64,000 nucleotides of DNA from Phyto melanocephala (Eukaryota > Arthropoda > Insecta > Diptera > Rhinophoridae). Positions 1 to 12,475 of the stretch are shown here, one piece after another. Made by a program: the position numbers and the translations under genes. The stretch is taken from positions 108,001,884 to 108,065,883 of the forward strand of contig OW799234.1 in assembly GCA_941918925.1 (NCBI GenBank), read 5' to 3'. The notes under the pieces are model-generated. The model saw nothing but the letters and a program-made list of their open reading frames with translations, searched no databases and had not been told where the DNA came from. Numbering within the stretch: position 1 is the first letter of the stretch; the number at the start of each line of letters is the position of its first letter.

Positions 1-2512
1 TTTGAAAATTGTTGTCTTTTGGTATAAATTGCTGTTGTCTGTATTTTTATCTGTTTTTTTTTTTTATTTCATTTTTAGTTTTGATCCATGGTCAGTAATT
101 TATGTTTTGGCATCACTTTCCACTCATACGAGAGCCAAAAAGCTCATCACAAAGATGTCAGGCAAATAATCAACTGACCGTTACATTGAAAAAAAGGTTT
201 TTTTTTTTAACAAGTCGTAACTGTTATTTCGCAAAATATTACAAAAAATAAAATAAATTAATTAAATACTCATACAATTACATGCATTTGCATTGCCTGA
301 AGCAAGTCAATTATACACATTAAGCCGTATAGTCATAATGCAATTTTATTAAATTAATCAAAGGTTAATAAAACGAATATTGTATTCAAATTTTGCTTAT
401 TAAACCTTTGACATATTAAAAAATTAACCACCAAAAAATTTTGCCCTAATTCAATGTAAATGACATTTTTCATGACTTCTAAATCAATAGTGCAAGAGAA
501 GGCATTCTTCTTGCCTTCCTAAATCCAAAATATTTTGCTATAAATGATGTGCTTTGAAATACATACAATTTAATGCAAATTAGCATAAACAGCTGATGTA
601 AACAAAATCAACTCATGAAACATCGGCGTTTTTTCACCTAATAAGCATGCGTTCTATGCACTTGCTGCAATGGTTTAAGCCCCTTTGCTTTTCTATGCCT
701 TTTTTGCTGGTTAATTATACATAAATATGGATGTAAAAGAGTCTCAGTTATTTATATTAATTTCTATAAAAACCCTAAGGCGTAACATTAAACCATTAGT
801 GTAATTAAGATCAAATAATTATGGTCAAACAAAGAAGTTTCTCACCAAACAAAGAATTGAAAACAAAATCGTAAAATCAGGCCAAAATAAATTAAAAAAT
901 AAATAAAATTATCATATTCGTGTGCAGCGAAAAAAAAAGCAATATCTTAAAATTATTTTTATTTATTTTTCTTTTTATGCACTTATTGCTAATGTTGTTG
1001 TTGTTGTCACATTTATAAATATACAAATCATATTGCAAAATTCTTCAGGTATCAGGTGAGAAGCAGTAACCGCGATTTAATAATCATCACTCATAAATGA
1101 AGTGATTGCTAATCATTTGACATCAGGTGTCAATAATCGTTCAGACAGAAATTGTGAAATTTATACCTCAATTGCGAATCAGATTTACAGCCAAAACTCA
1201 TGCAAACATATAGAAAATCATATTAACTGCTCTCTTTACGGTTTTTAGGCAAAAAAAAAAGTGTATTTGTTGAGCTTGCTAAATGCCCAGTAAGCAAGTG
1301 AAGGGAGGCAGGGAGGTAACTTGGCAAGTTATCATGCATCGGATATTAAATATCTTTTTTATTCTTGTGCTTTATCATCATTTTATGAATATTGTCTCAC
1401 TTTGTTTAACATTTTTGATTTTGTTTTATTTTTTGTTCAATATTTTTTTTTTAAATTAATTTTATTTATTTGTAAATTTTCGATTGTTTATTTTGAAGCG
1501 GGTTATTGACATTTAAATATGCAACAAACGCACTTTGGTAATAAATATTGTTTCAAGACTTGGCCAATATCAGCATAAGTTTTGGTTAATATTTTTTTAA
1601 AAGAGTTTCTTTTTTTTTATCAATTCAAACTTAAATCAAAATTGTAAAACTAAAGAAAGAGGGAGGGAGGATTTGCTTTTAGTAAATAAATCAAAGAATT
1701 ATGTATTGTTATTAACAACATAAATTAAGCACAACGAGCGCATACAATTGGGTGTAACTTGACATTTTATTTCTAAAGATAAGCTTCTCTGTTTACACAC
1801 AGATTGTTTGCAAACGACAATTCCGAATTTTCTTGCATTTATTATTAGATTATATTCTCTCATTATCGATTTATTTTGCTTAAGCTTTGCTTCCATCATT
1901 GCAGTAAAATTATTCAAGTTTTAATTTTATCTTATAAATATTAATAGAAAATTGATTTCTTTAAACATAGTTTACGCTCGTATTGTACAACCATTTGAAA
2001 TGTTTATTTGAATGATATTTCTATATCTGTTATTTATATATCTAACAAAATAAAAACTAAAAAAAAATCTTAAAGAAATTAGAACAAAAGTTAAAAAAAT
2101 AGTCTTCTTTAAAATTTGGTTTTTGTGCGTTACGTTATTTAAACAGTTAAGGGTCGATGTATCGAACGTATTTTAAAAAGAAGAATATCGATCATTTTAA
2201 GTGTTGATTTCCCTACCGTTCTTCTTGGTTCTGTAGAAGCTGAAAAAATTGTAAAAAAAAATTGTAAATTAAAAAAAAAACGCCAAGGAATTTATATTTT
2301 TGTGCTGAATACCAGACAATTTCTGACCGATTTACTAGGTTTTCGTAACTTGTATGTGATATTTGGTAAAAATATATAAAAATTGGTCCAACAATTAGGT
2401 ATGTCACACATACAATTAATTGTATGTCGCACCTTAACGTCACGTTTTTGGCCAACTTAAATTGACATTTTTTTATTTCAGGGTTTGACAATTTCGACCA
2501 TGTAAAGGTGCA
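1..2512. other. AT-rich noncoding DNA
   Basis: No coding region or clear mobile element is seen. The stretch holds poly-T and poly-A runs and only short ORFs of low-complexity composition, none with a recognisable motif. It would fit intron or intergenic DNA of a fly. Confidence 0.6.
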
Positions 2513-2529
2513 CGATTAAACAGCACGTT

Positions 2530-2890
2530 AAGATTGTTAAAGCCTTTTACAAAAATAGGCATTTAGATCAAAATGCATTTCGTGCACTTTGTGATTATTT
2601 TTGGTCAGGATAGTCGACCTAATGTGTCCAAAAGCTGGAGAATTGTGCAAATTGCTCAAATTTAAGAAAATCGGGTCCGTAAAATTGGGTAATGTAAAAA
2701 CCCTAGTGCATGCATTATGCGGAAAATATAACTGTTGATCGCGATAATGTGGCAAAGATGTCGTCAATATAAAATAGTCATCATGCTCAACAATTGATCA
2801 TCAACTTTGTTACTGAAAATATGGACCGAAGTATGTCATCGAAACCATGCGAGCACTTGGCCGATACTTTGTTTCACATATAATTGTCAC
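2530..2890 (+). pseudogene. Mariner (rosa-like) transposase N-terminal relic
   Basis: Reading the plus strand while allowing frame changes gives a decayed mariner helix-turn-helix region. One frame reads IVKAFYKNRHLDQ then FRALCDYF, and a shifted frame continues with CKLLKFKKIGSVKLGN. The order matches the N-terminus of the copy at 21.43 kb (QIIEFYYQ ... VHRALLSFYG ... NRPTEAARRAIV). Several stops and frameshifts are present, and no catalytic DDD core or terminal repeat was found nearby. Assignment rests on pattern similarity only. Confidence 0.45.
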
Positions 2891-3663
2891 AAAACCTTCT
2901 ATTATAATAAGAAATACTAAGAAAATTCTCTGAAAAATTGTTGCTTAATTTACCTTCTTGTTAAAATACCTGCAATAAGTCTAAATATTTAGAAATATTA
3001 ACGCATATTTATGCATCTGGTAATCGTAGTTCGGAGAAAATTTTTCTTATATATGAAGTTTGACATTTGAAATAAATAAGAGAAGATAGAAAATTATTTT
3101 TTTCTATGGACTTTGAGAGTTAAAGTACAAAATAGGTAAAGAAAAAATAACCAGATGACGAAACAAGACTAACCGATGAATAAATATGTATGCCTTGAGA
3201 AATTTATTGATTTTTTTTTTAATATATTCGCACAGTGCGGTCAAATGCAAATTCAAAAATGGCCAACCTAATATGGCGTTTATAAAAATTAAATTAATTC
3301 GCTAATTGGTCAAATGTTTTTATTTTGATATTATCAGGGTATATAATTGACAATTAATAAAAAAAATAACAAATTGTAAATGTTGATATTCAATATGGCG
3401 ATGTTACATACTAGAAAAAATTCCAAAAATTATTATCATATTTATTTTTACTTTGAGCATGAGTAAATAAAGTCATGAAAAGTTATTTTGATATAATATC
3501 AAAGGAAAAAAAATTTCATTGCCAATTTCGTAGCATTGGCAATCGCCTACATCTGTATCTGTCTCAGAGGCTGAACTTTAATACAGCTAATTTAAAGTGT
3601 TTTTATTTGCCGTAAAGCAAACAGTAATCTCACCTTTAGCCATGAAACTGAAATAAAACAAAA

Positions 3664-4643
3664 AACAAGTAAGAGTGCTATATTCGGCAGTGCCGAATCT
3701 GGTAATACCCTTCACCATCATATACATAGGTATAATTCCACATCGTAGCTTAACCTATATTTCATGTTATACGCCATTTTTCCTTATTATTTCCGACGCC
3801 ATCCGTGATTTTGAATTTGTACGTAGTTAACTTTATTCTTATAGTCAAGCCTTCAAATTTGATACCCATGTTGATGTGATGGAGTTAAAAAATTTGTTTG
3901 GTCATTTTGTTTTAAACGCCATCTTGGATTCAACATTTTTTAATAATTTACTGTATTTTACTGGTCAAGCCCTTTCATTTTATACCAATATTGAGGGGGT
4001 CAAGAAGTAACATTTTAAAATACCATATTTGACCAATGTAAAAATTTATTGTCCGCCATTTTGTAGTGGTGGCCAACATGAATTTTATTTTTTTTTAGTG
4101 CTTATATTGCACTAGTCAAGTAATATCAATATTGACTCTCTCGGTTGTGTAGAAGCTGGAAAAATTGATTTTAGTTTGTAAGTTTTTGGAATCTATATTT
4201 AAAAAAAAATTGTTTTGCCTATAACTTTACCAATTAGAGCATACTTCATCCAAATATCTCTAGAGGCATATTATATCTACAAATAGTAGCAAAGGCACCT
4301 ATAAATTATTCTATAGCTGAAAAATTTTAATTTTGGTAATAAAAATGTGGAATAAACAGAGGCAGTCGTGTTTATTTGCTCATATCTTAGAAAGTTATGA
4401 GGCGATTGTGCTGGATTTCAATAACAATTCATTCCCGGATATTTCCAAGGGAGTGATATCATACATAGATCTGAGGAACATATGGTTGCTTCTAAACACA
4501 TGGACAGACGGACTTGACTTCTCTATTCATAAGCTTTCAGAAAATTTATACTTTATCTGGTCGAAAATAAAAATTGTAGAAATCACAAACGGTATGACAA
4601 AGCTATATATGCCCTTGTGCACCACAGGTGAAGGATATAAAAA
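3664..4643 (+). mobile_element. DINE-1/INE-1-like non-autonomous element
   Basis: It starts with the module AACAAGTAAGAGTGCTATAT followed by TCGGCAGTGCCGAAT, shared with copies at 34.6, 49.7, 53.2 and 59.6 kb. The right part has the block GCTCATATCTTAGAAAGTTA, 'cacatggacagacgg', a region matching 'tttatggggtcgg' imperfectly, 'aaacggtatgacaaagctatatat', and a decayed terminal hairpin ending gtgaaggatataaaa. The middle holds diverged internal repeats with phrases like 'gccatcttgga' and 'tcaagcc'. The order resembles Drosophila DINE-1 (INE-1, mini-me), considered Helentron derivatives. A 131-residue ORF at 4333-4728 runs through the right end by chance. Confidence 0.6.
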
Positions 4644-5896
4644 CAAATGTCAATTTGTCCTTGTTCTTATAATTTTCTGTATGGCGCGCTGTGTATTTTG
4701 TTTTTTTTTCATGTTCATATTACTGTGAGCACTAAGACCAATATTTATTTTTTAAAGGAAATGTACAAATTTTAAACCGTCAGATGCATATTATTTTTTT
4801 TTGTTACATCAAACTTTTTCTTGCTACCTCCAATAGCTTAAAGAACAGGATATAGCAAGATCAAAAAGAGCACCTCCATTTTGTTTGAAATATAAATAAA
4901 AATAAAAAAACTACTTACATACTTATATCTTTGTAACAAATTAGAAATTTACTTTCAGATTTTTATTTTGCTTAATGCACTTACATACCTCTAGTTGTTG
5001 AATTAATTTTATTGCTTTTAATTTGCTTGATTCCCAAAATTTTGACTCGTGCTTAATGGAAACGTCTACTAGACGTGTTTTCTTACAGTAGTGTGCAGTT
5101 CGGCTGAAGACCTCATTCAAACTTAAATCATTAAGGATATTTAAGGCAAGGGATCGTACTATGACCACTTTTCGCTACTAGTGAATTCCCTTAACCAACC
5201 CAATGTCAAAAAAACCTACTAAAAAATTTTTTTTTTTTTTTTATCCAGGACCTTTGACTCAACTGTGATTTATGGAGAAATAATTGAAATTTTAACTTGA
5301 ATGCTTGTGATATCACAGGTATCCCCTTTCGTAAACAAATAATTTGAAAAGTTTTTGTAGAACTTGACTTCTGATTACGAACACTTAATCATCATAGTAA
5401 AAATTACATTTGAACAAATATATGTACATACAAACGTACTTACAGATTTCTACAGAATTACCTTTATTCTTAATAATCATTATTTTCTAAAAGGTGTCTG
5501 TCTGTATGTGTTTTGTTTTTGGGTCGATATCTATATAAATTATTCATTCATTTGGGTCTCAAATGAACATACTAAACAACACTAGTACGCTTTATATGTA
5601 CATGTTTATTCACATAATTATGTATATAAAATGAAAACGCGCATTTATGTTTGGATGTACATATATTTTCATATATAATATATGCATGCATATATTTACA
5701 TACATATGAACATTCATATGTGTGCAGTAAATCCACATGCATATCCATATGTATAATAATGTATCGAAGGCAGCGACTCATTGGGAGTAACAACAATTTT
5801 TTATGCGAGTATGTGAACATTATCTTCAAAAGATGTGCATACGACTAAATAAATATTAAATTCAAAAATATATAAATTACTCATCAGTGCGAGCAC
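4644..5896. other. AT-rich DNA with TACATA/ATGCAT palindromic tracts
   Basis: No gene is supported. Around 5400-5760 the sequence is rich in tacata, catatg and atgcat steps, so both strands carry overlapping ORFs of about 65-85 codons (5572-5829 and 5651-5848). These are consequences of near-palindromic simple sequence, not genes. Confidence 0.6.
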
Positions 5897-5904
5897 ACAG
5901 ATAC
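5897..5904. repeat. Left 8-bp target site duplication (ACAGATAC)
   Basis: Identical to 10992-10999. The pair brackets the LINE-split hAT-like element. Confidence 0.8.
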
Positions 5905-6473
5905 CACTGTTGGTAAAAGTGGCACAATCGTGCTATTTTTGGCACTATTGATTGTTTAATGGCACTATGGCACGTTCAATAAAATTTTGGCACTTTTTCT
6001 AACAATTCAAAAAATATAATTTTACTTACCTTTTAAGAAATATATTTTTTATTAAAAAGAAATAAATACTTTTTATCCCTGTTGTAAATACTAAAATGGA
6101 AAACTACGGACTGCACAGTATCAAAAATGTTGCCATTTAATTTAGTACATTTATATGTTGGAAAATGTGTTGATCGATTTTTGACCTTAGTTCCATTATG
6201 AACGTTTTACAGGATAATAAAATTCCTATAAAAAATTTATTCGGATAATTGTTCGGTTATGATGGGAAAGAATAATGGTTTGTAGGCTCTGCTTAAAGAA
6301 GTTCAATTTGAATTTAATTTTTGGCTTCAGGTAAACACTTTATTTTCATTAATTTAATCTCAGGATTTATTAAAATCCAACTCAAAATGTTATGACAGTG
6401 ATGTCCTAAAAATAATTACCCAAACAAATGTTACAAATACAATTTTTGTAAACGAGGTTTTACTAGAATTTTA

Positions 6474-6489
6474 TAGGTTAGGTTAGGTT
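6474..6489 (-). repeat. TTAGG-type tandem repeat at LINE 3' end
   Basis: The plus strand reads TAGGTTAGGTTAGGTT, about three TTAGG units exactly at the LINE 3' border. The same repeat in opposite orientation ends the LINE fragment at 20.83-20.85 kb. Confidence 0.8.
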
Positions 6490-6621
6490 GAAAAGGAGGG
6501 GTATAAAAGCCCAAACCCATGACAGGTATGCGCTTATGCCCAGTTGGCATGTTGTGCGCTCCATATGGAAAACGGAATTCCCAAACAAAATTCATAGACA
6601 TAATTTCCCACAAATAACGGA

Positions 6622-9600
6622 CTAGTCCAAGAACCCAGTCCCCTCAATGTAACGCCTTATGGATCTCCAGTTCGAGTTCCCCAGGTATTCCAAGTTCGGC
6701 ATAGTATCCACTGTAAAATTTTCGCGCCTAATATGCCCAAACGCAGGACAATGACAGAGGTAGTGTACCAGAGTCTCATCCTCTTCCTCGCGAGCTCTAC
6801 ATGTTGTCTCCTCAGATAATCTCATGCGAGCTAGATGAGTTCTCAACTCCGTATGACCTGTAATTACACCGGTTAATTTCCTAAGTGTAGGTCTACTTAG
6901 TCTCAGAATCTCCTTTGATTTTCCAAGATTTGGGTCACCACAGAGTGTTCTTGTCACCTTACCGACATCAGTGCTTCGCCATTTTCTGACATGTTCCTCC
7001 ATTGCCCAACGTTTAAGTTCATCCTTAAATCGTTTAAGGGGTTTGGCGTTCTCCAAAGTTATAGTACTCAGAAGAGCTCCCATTTTGGATAATTTGTCGG
7101 CTTTCTCGTTTCCGATCAGCCCGTGATGGCTTGGTATCCATATTATCTCCAGATGTACACAATTTTCGTATGAGTTTATCTCACTCTTGCATTGCAAAAC
7201 GTTCCGGGATTCAACTTTCTCAATGTCTTAATCACTGATTGGCTATCCGTAAAGATACGAATCGGAGTTTCGCTATTCGTTTCCTCTATCCATTTAATTC
7301 CTTCCGTAATCGCCATGATCTCAGCCTGAAAAATAGTGTTGTGATCTGGTAGACGGAAGTATTTGCTTCTATTTGGGCTTATGTCGTATAAGCCCATTCC
7401 AGTTTGGTCACCAATCTTTGAACCGTCTGTGTAAAGACCGATTCCGTGGGTGTTTCCCATCCTGATTATCTCATCCCATTCTCCCTCTTCCGGTATAATG
7501 GTGATGCAGTTAATATTCTCATATCTCATCGGGATTTTATCACATGTTAATTCCGTAATATTTCCCATCGGTAAGATATCCTTTATTCTTTGGTATCTGG
7601 TCTTATGTTCTCTTATAAGCCACTCATATATTGCCATTTATCTTGTGGCAGCTAAGGCCGCTTCATATTTTACCTATATCTTAATAGGCCAAATGGATAA
7701 TATATTCTCAATGGCCATTGTCGATGTGGTCCTCATGGCGCCGCAAATACTAATGCAGCACTGTCTCTGAATCTTTTGAAGAGGTTTTATATTCAACTTC
7801 TTCTCTAAGGATGTCCACCACACTAACGAAGCGTATGTAATTGTAGGCCGCAGTACACTCGTATACAGCCAATGTGTCATCCTTGGGCTTAGGCCCCATT
7901 TTGAGCCAATCACTCTTCTGCAGAGGGCCCATATTCTTTGAGCTTTCTCCACTTTACATTCAATGTGGTCCTTCCAGGATAGTCTCCAATTAAGTACTAT
8001 TCCTAGGTATTTGACCTTCTTATCAATCTTAATTGTCTTATTCCGAAAGATGGGATAGCTATGCACCGGTATCTTCCTCTTTCTCGTAAACAAACAGATT
8101 TCAGTCTTTTCCGGGTTGACATTGAGCCCTCGCTCCTTCGCCCAGTTATAGGATATATTCAAAGCCTCCATTGCTCTCATACATAAAGAATTTGGATTCG
8201 TCCCCCTGATCAGTATCGCAACATCATCTGCGTAACAGATAGGCTTGAATCCCTCGTTCGATAGAATCCTCAGTAGACTATGTATGGTAGTTACCCATAA
8301 TAATGGAGATAAAATACCTCCCTGCGGGGTTCCTCGACATACTTTGTCCCTTCTTCTTACTCCATTTGCCTCACAATTTATCCATCTGTTCCTTAACATA
8401 TTGCTAATCCATGCAATTAAGACATGGCTTAACCCTAAGTTTTCCAAGGAATCGATAAGATTCGAGGTCATTACGTTATTGAAAGCTCCTTCTATGTCTA
8501 TGAATACGCCCATGGTATACACACCCAGGTCGAAGGATCTTTCTATATGATAAACAACTTCCTGAAGAGCAGTCTCAGTAGATCTGCCCTTGATATAGGC
8601 ATGTTGTCCAAATTTCATTGAATCACCTGGTAATCGTCTTCTGATTATTCCACCGACGATACGCTCCATGGTTTTCAATAAGAATGATGTTAAGCTTATG
8701 GGTCTATAAGCTTTAGGATTTGCGTAATTTTCCTTCCCTGGTTTAGGTATGAAAACGACTCTCGCCTCCCTCCATTCCACAGGGGTATACGCATATTTCA
8801 GGCAAGTAGTAAAAATATTCGCCAGCCTTATATCAATTAGGTCAATGCTTCTTTGTAGGAGAGCCGGAAAAATACCGTCCGGCCCTGGTGCCTTATATGG
8901 CAAGAAGCTATTTATCGCCTCTCTGACCATCTTTGCGGTTATAATTATGTCCGTCGTGGCACTACCGTCATGGGGGTGTGGAATTTCTCCATCATCCGCC
9001 ATTTCCGTTTGGAAGTGTGCCTCTATCAGTATTCCTAGCGTCTCCTCCATCGTCTCCGACCTTTTCCCGTTCGAGTCAACGAGGGTTTCTGGTTGGGTGT
9101 GGGTTTTCGATAGGAATTTCTTAATTCTAAAAACGTCATTCACGCTGTCCACCTGATTGCAAAAAAGCCTCCAGGATCTGCGTTTGGCGATTCTTATTGC
9201 TTTGTTGTATATTCTGAGCTTCTCACTGTAATCGTCCCAGTATACTGATTGTTTCTTTCGATAGGCTCTGTTAAATAGCCTTCGGGTTTCTTTTCTGAGA
9301 TTAATCAGTTCACCTGTCATCCAGGGCTTTTCCTTTGGGGTTCGCCTTTGTCGGAGTGGACAATGCTCCTCAAAAGTTTCCTTAAAATCGGCAGTCAGTC
9401 TTCCCACCATCGAATCTAACGTGTCCAGATTTTCATCCGGTTCTGGATAATTTTCGAGTTTATGTTGAAGACTTAACCTAAAATTTGGCCAGTCCGTTCT
9501 GGCCTTATTCCTAAAAGTCACCGGTTCCGGTGGCGGATGAGTTAAGGTCATAAAAATATAGCGATAGTCCGAATAAGAGTGCATATCAGATACGTGACAA

Positions 9601-10193
9601 CCGCAAATTTCATCAATTAAATTTTCTGATCTTATAGTCACATCAATTACCTCTTCCCTAATTCTGTTAATAAATGTAGGTTTATTACCTGAGTTAAGGG
9701 TAAATAAGTTATTAGCATTTAGGAATTCCCATAGGGAGGCTCCTCTCTTGTTACAGTTCGTGCTGTCCCAAGAGAGGTGATGCGAGTTCGCATCACAACC
9801 TTTTAAAATATTCCTACCTGTTCTCCTTGCCGATGTTATTATACTTCTTAAATCCGACGTTGGTGGTTGTGTAGGAGCATCAGAAGGTTGGTACACCGAT
9901 GCCAGCATTAAATTGCGTGAGCCATGTATTAAGGTAGTGGCGTCCGCTGTAGATAAATCTGGGGAAAAAAGAAAATTTAATCCCTTATGAGAAAGTATAC
10001 ATGTTCTGGGTCGAGACCCAGTTTTAGCATAAAATAATTGGTAATCACACTCATTCAATCCAGTGACTCTGTCTTTAACAGTCCAGGGTTCCTGAATGAG
10101 AACTATGTGTATCTTACCTTTGGTTATATTTTCAATCAAAGCTTGTGTAGCCGTTCTGCTCCGATGGAGATTGATCTGCCAGAGCAGTATCAT
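6622..10193 (-). pseudogene. LINE ORF2: endonuclease, reverse transcriptase, RNase H (broken)
   Basis: The first 839 codons (10193 to 7674) are open. The endonuclease occupies about residues 1-215 (IQEPW, DANSHHLSW), but its final motif is SDYRYI where SDH is usual. The reverse transcriptase follows (YKAPGPDGI, RPISLTSF, FIDIEGAFNNV, GTPQGGILSPLLW and the catalytic CYADD). Two in-frame stops, at 7674-7676 and 7638-7640, separate it from RNase H, which keeps all four acidic positions (LYTDGSK, FQAEI, FTDSQS, NEKADKLS). A frameshift near 7195-7200 falls inside RNase H. The C-terminus has a zinc-knuckle segment (YLCHCPAFGHIR) and ends at 6622. Few lesions across about 3.6 kb suggest a fairly recent copy. 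Confidence 0.88.
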
Positions 10194-10251
10194 TGTTGTT
10201 CGGCTAAAAGAGATTCTTCTTGGGATTGAGTTATCTTCAACTCCTCCCTCT

Positions 10252-10690
10252 TCATTGGCACGGGGTGGCCTTCATCTTCTTTAGCCTCCTTTGCTTCGTC
10301 GTCGGGATCTTTCTTCTCCGTTGGATTATGTGTCCAACCAATGGGGTCTTACCAACTTTGAAGAAAATAGTTGTACTCGCGAAGTACACCTTCCCTTTTT
10401 GCTCCTCGAGGTAAGACATGGAGGGTTTATCCACCCCTGCAACTAACAGGGTGCCATCGTCAGTTTCCTCACGATGGAAAACCTCCCATTTGTCTACTTC
10501 CAGACCTCTATTTTCCTTGCCAATGATTTTAAGCATGGCTTTGCTATCAAGTTTGCTGCCCCAACCTTTAACGAAAAATGAAACCTTGGTTAGGGATGGG
10601 ATATCGGCCTTTTTCACCATGGCAAGTTTGCCACCCTCCCATGGGGCTGGTATGCCTCCCACTAGGTCTTTCATAATATATAACTTTCAT
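10252..10690 (-). pseudogene. LINE ORF1 C-terminal fragment (DUF4780-like)
   Basis: About 140 residues are open. The segment runs KENRGLEVDKWEVFHREE, then DGTLLVAGVDKPSM, YLEEQKGKVYFASTTIFF, and a basic tail RRRKIPTTKQRRLKKMK. The pattern of a tryptophan-containing strand, a 'tLlV.gvD..s' strand and a closing hydrophobic strand recalls the DUF4780 region of ORF1 proteins of fly LINEs. ORF1 is the RNA-binding protein in such elements. It lies 58 bp upstream of ORF2 on the same strand. The methionine at 10674 is probably internal, since the frame stays open to the element's truncation point. Confidence 0.6.
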
Positions 10691-10991
10691 AATTTTATAA
10701 CTACATACATTTAATGTTATTTAACAATATATATTTAATATATCCCTATTTTGGAATAATTATTTAACATTACATATAAATACATATGAGTATATTTAAT
10801 AAATAATAATAATATTTATATATATGTAACTTATCTGTATAAATATATATATAATAATAAAACTGAGTAAATGAATTTAATTTTTTTAAATTTGTAGACA
10901 TGACATGTTTGTTATGGCACTTTTTAAGATGTTTTGGCACTTTTTAGCTATAATTTTGGCACAAGACTGAAATTCTCATATACCATCACTG

Positions 10992-10999
10992 ACAGATAC
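10992..10999. repeat. Right 8-bp target site duplication (ACAGATAC)
   Basis: Identical to 5897-5904. Despite the multi-kilobase insertion between them, the two copies still match exactly. Confidence 0.8.
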
Positions 11000-12129
11000 T
11001 CAACTATATAGCATTTGTTTTTTTTTATTTTCTACAAACAAATGTCCTCTCCCTTGGTTTTCTTATTCGAAAAGAGCAGTCGTTTTTAATATATTACCAA
11101 CACTTAGCCATTTTCACATAGATACTTCACATAGATACTCATGTATATGAAATTTTTTTTGTACCCTCTCTTTGACTCTTTATATCTTTTATTCTCTCTC
11201 TTTTTTGTTTGTTTTATAAAATTGTTTGTTTTTGTTTACATTCATCTCTTACTGTGATGCTAAAGAAATATGTATGTATTGAAGCAACAACAACTAAAAT
11301 ACTAGAAAAAAAAAAAAAAAATCTCATTGATAAATCAAGCGTCTGCAATTGGTGAATTTTGAACCAGAGGCCATACCTAATAATGTCTTCATTTCTTGGC
11401 CTCCGTAATTCATTAAAGCATATAGCATATAGTAGGAGAACATGGAAAATGGATGAGTATATTATTGTTATTGTTGTTAAGATGAAATCTTTTCTAAATC
11501 CCTTTTCTTAGTTTGTTTTGCTGTTATTTTGCTCTATCCAATACCACAAACTATAAATCTGTTGTATATGCACAGGAAGCTCTGTCATTGGAAGATGACA
11601 AGTTTTTCATGCCACTCAAAAGAAAAAAGGAGATTTTAGTTTGTTATTTAGTTTTTTGTTTTTCTATATCCCTCTCTTTTTAACATGTTTGCTGTTCCGC
11701 ACGATGATAAATTTCCTGCCGAGATAGTTCAACATTTTTTTGCTGTTTTTCAGAGGACAGGATGATTACCGCACGTTTTTGCTTGTCTTGTTTTAAATAG
11801 TATTAGAAGAAACAGTGAGAAAGGATGTAGATTATATATAAAATAAAAATGAAAGAAGAAATAAGCATTTAGTTCGTAATGTTTTTAGTGAATATTTAAA
11901 ATTAAAAACTTTTTTATTATTTATCATTTCAAAAATCTGAATTAATTTTATATGTATGTATTTTAGGCAATATTTTTAATTTGTAGAATGGTTTAGTTAC
12001 GCCCATGATCCAATGACATTATCTACAACTCAGAAGAGTTATTAAATCTTTAAGAACTTAACGGTAAAAGGAAAGTATCCGGTTATCGCTTACACTTTCT
12101 AAGTTACAATCTATTTAGCTTTTATATCT
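11000..12129. other. AT-rich noncoding DNA
   Basis: Nothing recognisable. It contains short poly-T tracts and pyrimidine-rich stretches (around 11140-11250) and no ORF of note. Confidence 0.6.
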
Positions 12130-12160
12130 AACTATAAGTACCCGGCATGCGTTGCAATGT
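12130..12160 (-). mobile_element. Decayed Helitron 3' end (candidate)
   Basis: The plus strand reads ACTATAAGTACCCGGC then ATGCGTTGCAA. It resembles the reversed Helitron 3' terminus seen at 51.07 kb (ACTAGCCAAGCCCGGC then GCGCGTTGC). The CTAG terminus has decayed to CTAT here, and no 5' end was found. Confidence 0.3.
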
Positions 12161-12399
12161 CAGGAAAATAAAAAAAAATTTGGTTTCTCAATTTAGTAAG
12201 AAAAAGTTTAACTCAGATGGTTTACCGGTATGGATTTTATAAAATTAATACACACACTTGTGATTATTTCAATACTTTGTAAGAGGTAGCTTTGTCTACT
12301 TACGTGGTAACCATTAAATTGTACTATCTCAGCCACAATGCGAGTGGCTGTAGTGTAGTGTAGTGTATGTACTTGAAAAAGATAATGTATGTTTTTATC

Positions 12400-12475
12400 G
12401 TGGACTAGTCAATAGTGTGTTAGTCTTTAAGTTTTGATATTGCGGGTTTAATACCAACCAGAGACTTTGGTCTGC
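12400..12475 (+). repeat. tRNA-like (SINE-type) relic
   Basis: A segment resembling a box A (tggactagtcaatagtgtgttag) is followed about 35 bp later by a box B-like GGGTTTAATACC. It does not fold as an intact tRNA, so a decayed tRNA-derived SINE head is the likelier reading. Confidence 0.3.

Larger units (their letters stand above)
6476..10690 (-). mobile_element. LINE (RNase H-bearing non-LTR retrotransposon), 5'-truncated
   Basis: A minus-strand element: ORF1 tail, ORF2 with apurinic-type endonuclease, reverse transcriptase and RNase H, then a 3' UTR of about 145 bp ending in CCTAACCTAACCTA on its own strand. The 9-mer AATTTTATA occurs at both borders (6467-6475 and 10691-10699) and is the candidate target duplication. 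The 5' end is truncated inside ORF1. RNase H plus a C-terminal C-C-H-C-type knuckle fits the I/LOA-type groups; Jockey and R1 elements usually lack RNase H. It has inserted into the hAT-like element 5905-10991. Confidence 0.85.
5905..10991. mobile_element. Non-autonomous hAT-like element, split by a LINE
   Basis: The left end reads CACTGTTGGTA and the right end, reverse-complemented, CAGTGATGGTA (9 of 11 match). Both are flanked by the identical 8-bp duplication ACAGATAC at 5897-5904 and 10992-10999, the size hAT insertions make. Near both ends the pentamer GGCAC recurs inside 'ttttggcacttttt' (for example 5919-5997 and 10916-10970), typical of hAT subterminal transposase-binding repeats. No transposase is present. 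Without the LINE at about 6476-10690 the element would be roughly 0.86 kb. Superfamily is inferred from ends and duplication. Confidence 0.8.

Noticed and set aside
4333..4728. 131-codon ORF
   Set aside because: It spans the 3' part of a DINE-1-like repeat and runs past its end; other copies of the repeat are not open.
5572..5848. Overlapping ORFs on both strands
   Set aside because: Produced by TACATA/ATGCAT near-palindromic simple sequence.
6474..6489. TTAGG units as a sign of a telomere
   Set aside because: Only about three units, placed exactly at a LINE 3' end; Diptera lack TTAGG telomeres.
7450..9156. Several plus-strand ORFs of about 100-135 codons
   Set aside because: All are antisense to LINE ORF2 and show no independent protein signature.
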